From assembly GCA_017448375.1 (NCBI GenBank), contig JAFSLR010000025.1:1-8532 (forward strand): DNA of 8,532 bases, in the 5' to 3' direction. A program made the translations under genes and the position numbers. The notes under the pieces are model-generated. The model did no database searches, was not told where the DNA came from, and saw only the letters and a program-made list of their open reading frames with translations. The stretch comes from Synergistaceae bacterium. Lineage in GTDB: Bacteria > Synergistota > Synergistia > Synergistales > Aminobacteriaceae. Of the stretch, positions 6,516 through 8,532 are shown one piece after another (the stretch's first letter is position 1; every line of letters begins with the position of its first letter).

Positions 6516-6548
6516 GCCCGGAGGATTCTTTTATGGAGTCCCCCGGGC
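6516..6548 (-). promoter_or_regulatory. Intercistronic hairpin between grdA and grdC
   Basis: In the minus-strand transcript GCCCGGGGGA (6548-6539) pairs with TCCTCCGGGC (6525-6516) as a 10-bp stem with one G-U pair and a 13-nt loop. On the plus strand the same position is an A-C mismatch, so the structure favours the grd mRNA. No U-run follows, so it is more likely an RNA-stabilising, processing or partial-attenuation element than a full terminator. It would allow more GrdA than GrdC/GrdD to be made. Confidence 0.6.
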
Positions 6549-6567
6549 TGTTGTTTACTGGATGTTA

Positions 6568-7044
6568 CTATTCAATAGCGTTCTTGCTGTACTGTTCGCG
6601 CATTCCTTTTACTGCTTCTGTCAGCGCATCAGGGTCAAGCACCATTTCCATCATTGAGATCTGCTCTTCCCATGCTGCGGGGTCGCATTCAGCTCTGATT
6701 ATCGGGTCAAAAATGTGATATACAGGGAGTTCCAACGAAACTCCTGCGAGGGGTCCTGCATAGGTCGGGTCTCCTGCTGTAACTGTCTCGGCGTAAATCT
6801 CTGCGCCTTCTGCGTCAGATGATCCGAGAATTACAACGCAATCCGTTCCATATTTCTCTCCAGCATCTTTAACTCTCTGCTGGTTCTGCAGGTCCATCGC
6901 TCCTGCGGCCGTTCAGACAAAGCACTCGGTAGCTGAGAAAATTATCTCTGCTCCGCTGTCCTTGAGACATGCTTCCATTGCAGGCCCGGGAACGCCATCG
7001 CGCTCGCCGAGAAGCAATAATTTCTTACCTGCAAGTTTCCCCAT
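6568..7044 (-). CDS. grdA: Glycine/sarcosine/betaine reductase selenoprotein A (in-frame UGA = Sec)
   Basis: GrdA is the small selenoprotein shared by all Grd systems. Its selenol takes the carboxymethyl group from component B, hands it to component C, and is then reduced by thioredoxin. A plain ORF call gives only 109 aa from 6897. Reading through TGA at 6915-6913 gives 158 aa from ATG 7044-7042, exactly the family length. Sec44 lies in TECFVUTAAGAMDL (39-52), and Cys41 precedes it as a redox partner. Other family stretches are GERDGVPGPA (13-22), ETVTAGDPTYAGPLAGV and EEQISMMEMVLD. A GGGAAGG ribosome site lies about 8 nt upstream of the ATG. A stem-loop just after the UGA can serve as SECIS. 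The gene follows trxA and precedes grdC. Annotation as two pieces or a truncated ORF would be wrong. Confidence 0.97.
6888..6915 (-). promoter_or_regulatory. Bacterial SECIS-like stem-loop with the Sec UGA codon of grdA
   Basis: The UGA occupies 6915-6913. Six bases later GCAGG (6906-6902) pairs perfectly with CCTGC (6892-6888) around the 9-nt loop AGCGATGGA. Position right behind the UGA matches bacterial SECIS elements, which are read by SelB within the coding region. The stem is short and longer pairings are possible. The assignment rests mainly on position and on the certainty of the Sec codon. Confidence 0.65.
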
Positions 7045-7137
7045 GTCCTGACACCTTCCCTTCTTGAAATTTAATTTTTTGTTTGCTGACTGATTTTTAT
7101 TCCTTGCTGATTTACACTTTCACTTTACGTCTAACGC

Positions 7138-7476
7138 TTAGCCCATGAGCTCATCAACCTTAGCGGTGATAGTCTCGATTGTAAGGTCATCGCCTCCGAG
7201 CCGTGCAACTTCTGCGCCGTCCTTATAGAACAAGAATGTCGGCTGTGCCATTACTGCCGGACGAACCATCATAGCGACTCTCCTGTTCTTTGACGTGTCG
7301 ACAGAGCAGAATTTGAACTTTCCTTCATACTTGGGGTTGTCGGCTAATTCGTGGTACTTGGGCATTAACGCCATGCAAGGTCCGCACTTAGGCCCCCAGA
7401 AGTCTAACACTGCGGGTACGGGGCTGTTCTTGAACTCGGCCTCGAAGTTTTCCTTTGTGATTTCTGTGATTGCCAT
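7138..7476 (-). CDS. trxA: Thioredoxin, glycine-reductase-associated type (KCGPC active site)
   Basis: This is a cytosolic 112-aa thioredoxin that would reduce GrdA after each turnover. The active site is FWGPKCGPC (26-34) with Cys31/Cys34; the Trp that normally precedes CGPC is Lys30. The cis-Pro loop is AQPTF (77-81, Pro79). KFKFCSVDTSKNRRVA (53-68) resembles the thioredoxins found in grd clusters. The start at 7476-7474 (MAITEITKENF) fits the thioredoxin N-terminus and has GAGGTG (7493-7488) 11 nt upstream. An in-frame ATG at 7557 would overlap the predicted promoter and add 27 residues unlike thioredoxin. It is the first gene of the trxA-grdA-grdC-grdD-DUF3343 operon. No trxB is adjacent, although canonical clusters usually have one. 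Confidence 0.95.
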   Translation of the reverse strand: MAITEITKENFEAEFKNSPVPAVLDFWGPKCGPCMALMPKYHELADNPKYEGKFKFCSVDTSKNRRVAMMVRPAVMAQPTFLFYKDGAEVARLGGDDLTIETITAKVDELMG

Positions 7477-7555
7477 CTTTTGTTTTTCACCTCGCTTGTC
7501 TTGTGGAATATGCATATTTTCCTCAAAAGATGGTACTTGCGTCAATACGTATTTC

Positions 7556-7584
7556 ATTATATTAAGAGTTAATGATTTTTGTTA
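7556..7584 (-). promoter_or_regulatory. Predicted promoter for trxA-grdA-grdC-grdD
   Basis: The minus strand has a perfect -10 TATAAT (7561-7556) and a weak -35-like TAACAA (7584-7579) at a 17-bp spacer. Transcription would start near 7549, about 73 nt before the trxA ATG. The poor -35 suggests help from an activator, possibly through the 34-bp repeats that begin some 115-140 bp upstream. Confidence 0.5.
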
Positions 7585-7699
7585 TAGCCGAAAAATTTTC
7601 AAGCCGTTAAAATCTTATGTGCTGATAACATTTTTATTCCATCAAGAAACTTTTTACATATTTCATTTTACAGTGGCAGTTTTTTTCCGGGACTCGCGG

Positions 7700-7937
7700 T
7701 TTTGAGTCGTTGATTTAGTTTTGAAAAGTTTGATTCGGAATCGGCAGTTTAACTTTGGGGATTTCAGTTTTAAGTCAGCAGTTTTACTCTGAAGATTTCA
7801 GTTTTGAGTCAGCAGTTTTACTCTGAAGGTTTCAATTCTGAGTCGGAGGTTAAATTCTGAAAGTCCCGATTTTGAGTCAACGGTTTAATTCTGAGGATTT
7901 CGATTCGTAATCGGCGTTTGTGTTTCGGGAAAAACAG
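7700..7937. repeat. Degenerate 34-bp tandem repeat array in the trxA/grd divergent intergenic region
   Basis: The 523 bp between trxA and the plus-strand grd gene hold no credible ORF. They contain six clear units of exactly 34 bp starting at 7700, 7734, 7768, 7802, 7836 and 7870, plus a decayed unit at 7904 and possibly another at 7666. The units at 7768 and 7802 are the most alike (TTTTRAGTCAGCAGTTTTAC, then TCTGAAGRTTTCAR). Each unit contains two CAGTTTT-like halves and an imperfect dyad TCAG...CTGA. The 34-bp period is not a multiple of three, which argues against coding. Role unknown: an array of binding sites or a structural spacer are both possible. Confidence 0.85.
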
Positions 7938-7979
7938 TTAATTTTCAGCGCGGAAATTTTAGCGCATGTTTAACAATAA

Positions 7980-7990
7980 TAAGGATGTGA
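7980..7990 (+). promoter_or_regulatory. Strong ribosome-binding site for the component B gene
   Basis: TAAGGATGTGA differs from the full anti-16S complement TAAGGAGGTGA at one base and lies 9 nt before the ATG at 8000. It fixes this start and suggests high expression. Just upstream are two near-identical segments, AATTTTCAGCGC (7940-7951) and AATTTTAGCGC (7955-7965), a short direct repeat with no assigned role. No convincing promoter hexamers were found for this gene. Confidence 0.75.
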
Positions 7991-7999
7991 AATTCAATA

Positions 8000-8532
8000 A
8001 TGAAGCTGGAAATAGGAGCATTTCACGTCAAGGATATAGTATTCGGCGAAAAAACTTCATACTCAGCCGGAGTCCTTACAGTGAACAAAGAAGAACTGCT
8101 CAAGGTCGCAAAAGAAGATGAGCATATCACAACAGCAGACTTCAAGATCGTACACCCGGGCGACAACGTAATACTTTGCCCCGTGAAGGAAGCTGTAGAA
8201 ATGCGCTGCAAAGTTTCAGGCGGACACGGAATTTTCCCCGGCGTTCTGTCTGAAATGGAAGTAGCCGGGTCAGGCCGTACACATTGCCTTCAGGACTGCT
8301 CATTAATCGTAGTCGGCGAACACGCAGGCGGATTCCAGGACGGCGTTATCGCTATGGGCGGGAAATACCAGCATCATACGATTTTCGGCGACATGGTGAA
8401 TCTTGTGCTTGTTGCTGACACTGACGAGGATTTTGAGCGCAACGAACAGCAGAAGAAGAATCACGCTCTCAGATGGGCGGGAATGAGACTCGCTGAATAC
8501 ATCGGCCAGTGCGTTAAGGATTTAGAGCCGGA
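8000..8532 (+). CDS. Glycine/sarcosine/betaine reductase component B alpha/beta proprotein, N-terminal part
   Basis: Component B binds the amino-acid substrate and forms a Schiff base through a pyruvoyl group made when the proprotein cuts itself at an internal Cys; that site would lie beyond the right edge. 177 residues are visible. MKLEIGAFHVKDIVFGEKTSYSAGVLTVNKEEL is the family N-terminus (residues 1-33, read in pieces), followed by CPVKEAVE (60-67), GIFPGVLSEMEVAGSGRTH (77-95), GGFQDGVIAMGG (110-121) and NLVLVADTDEDF (134-145). From memory of the family, the FQDG and ADTDEDFERNEQQKKNHALRWAG features look more like the betaine or sarcosine paralogues (GrdI/GrdG) than glycine-type GrdE, so I give no symbol. 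It is transcribed away from trxA-grdA-grdC-grdD. The selenoprotein partner (GrdB/F/H) presumably follows off the edge. Confidence 0.9.
   Translation, partial: MKLEIGAFHVKDIVFGEKTSYSAGVLTVNKEELLKVAKEDEHITTADFKIVHPGDNVILCPVKEAVEMRCKVSGGHGIFPGVLSEMEVAGSGRTHCLQDCSLIVVGEHAGGFQDGVIAMGGKYQHHTIFGDMVNLVLVADTDEDFERNEQQKKNHALRWAGMRLAEYIGQCVKDLEP

Noticed and set aside
6568..6897. A stand-alone 109-aa protein starting at 6897
   Set aside because: It is only the C-terminal part of GrdA; the frame continues upstream through the Sec UGA to a better start with a ribosome site.
7477..7557. Upstream in-frame ATG extending the thioredoxin to 139 aa
   Set aside because: The extra 27 residues do not resemble thioredoxin, the start lies inside the predicted -10 box, and a GAGGTG ribosome site stands before the inner ATG.
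7700..7937. CRISPR array
   Set aside because: The repeats are directly adjacent with no unique spacers and diverge from each other; no cas genes are present.
7477..7999. Glycine riboswitch upstream of the grd genes
   Set aside because: I looked on both strands for the conserved glycine-aptamer segments and saw none.

Overview
The window looks like a chromosomal segment of an anaerobic, amino-acid-fermenting, selenocysteine-using bacterium. The evidence is a cluster of glycine/sarcosine/betaine reductase (Grd, Stickland-type) genes that includes the selenoprotein GrdA. Such genes are typical of Clostridia and Synergistota. Codon usage and moderate GC fit either phylum, and I cannot settle which from this sequence alone.

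Left part (1-3517). A CstA-family peptide/pyruvate transporter gene runs off the left edge on the minus strand (1-667) and has a clear sigma70-type promoter. Divergent from it is a plus-strand operon: an aspartokinase-family protein with a TTG start and altered active-site positions (865-2187), a small exported LprI/DUF1311-like protein (2210-2554), and a LytTR-type response regulator (2547-3311). A direct-repeat element with a -10-like box at an identical distance occurs twice: in the cstA/aspartokinase intergenic region (751-823) and just after the response regulator (3323-3395). The second copy sits in front of a roughly 115-nt stretch that has no convincing gene and ends in a strong terminator. 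This suggests a LytTR regulon with a short RNA output.

Middle part (3531-7561). A minus-strand operon reads, in transcription order, trxA (thioredoxin with an unusual KCGPC site), grdA (selenoprotein A, in-frame UGA at codon 44), grdC, grdD, and a small DUF3343 'Se/S carrier-like' protein. A 10-bp hairpin lies between grdA and grdC, and a hairpin follows the last gene. Electrons would pass from the thioredoxin system to GrdA. GrdA carries the carboxymethyl group from component B to component C (GrdC/GrdD), which releases acetyl phosphate for ATP synthesis.

Right part (7562-8532). The divergent intergenic region carries six or seven, perhaps eight, copies of a degenerate 34-bp tandem repeat. 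After it comes the plus-strand 5' part of a component B alpha/beta proprotein gene (GrdE/GrdG/GrdI family). Component B supplies substrate specificity, so the cluster is split into a substrate-specific unit on the plus strand and a shared A/C unit on the minus strand. The thioredoxin reductase gene and the selenoprotein subunit of component B (GrdB/F/H) are not in the window.
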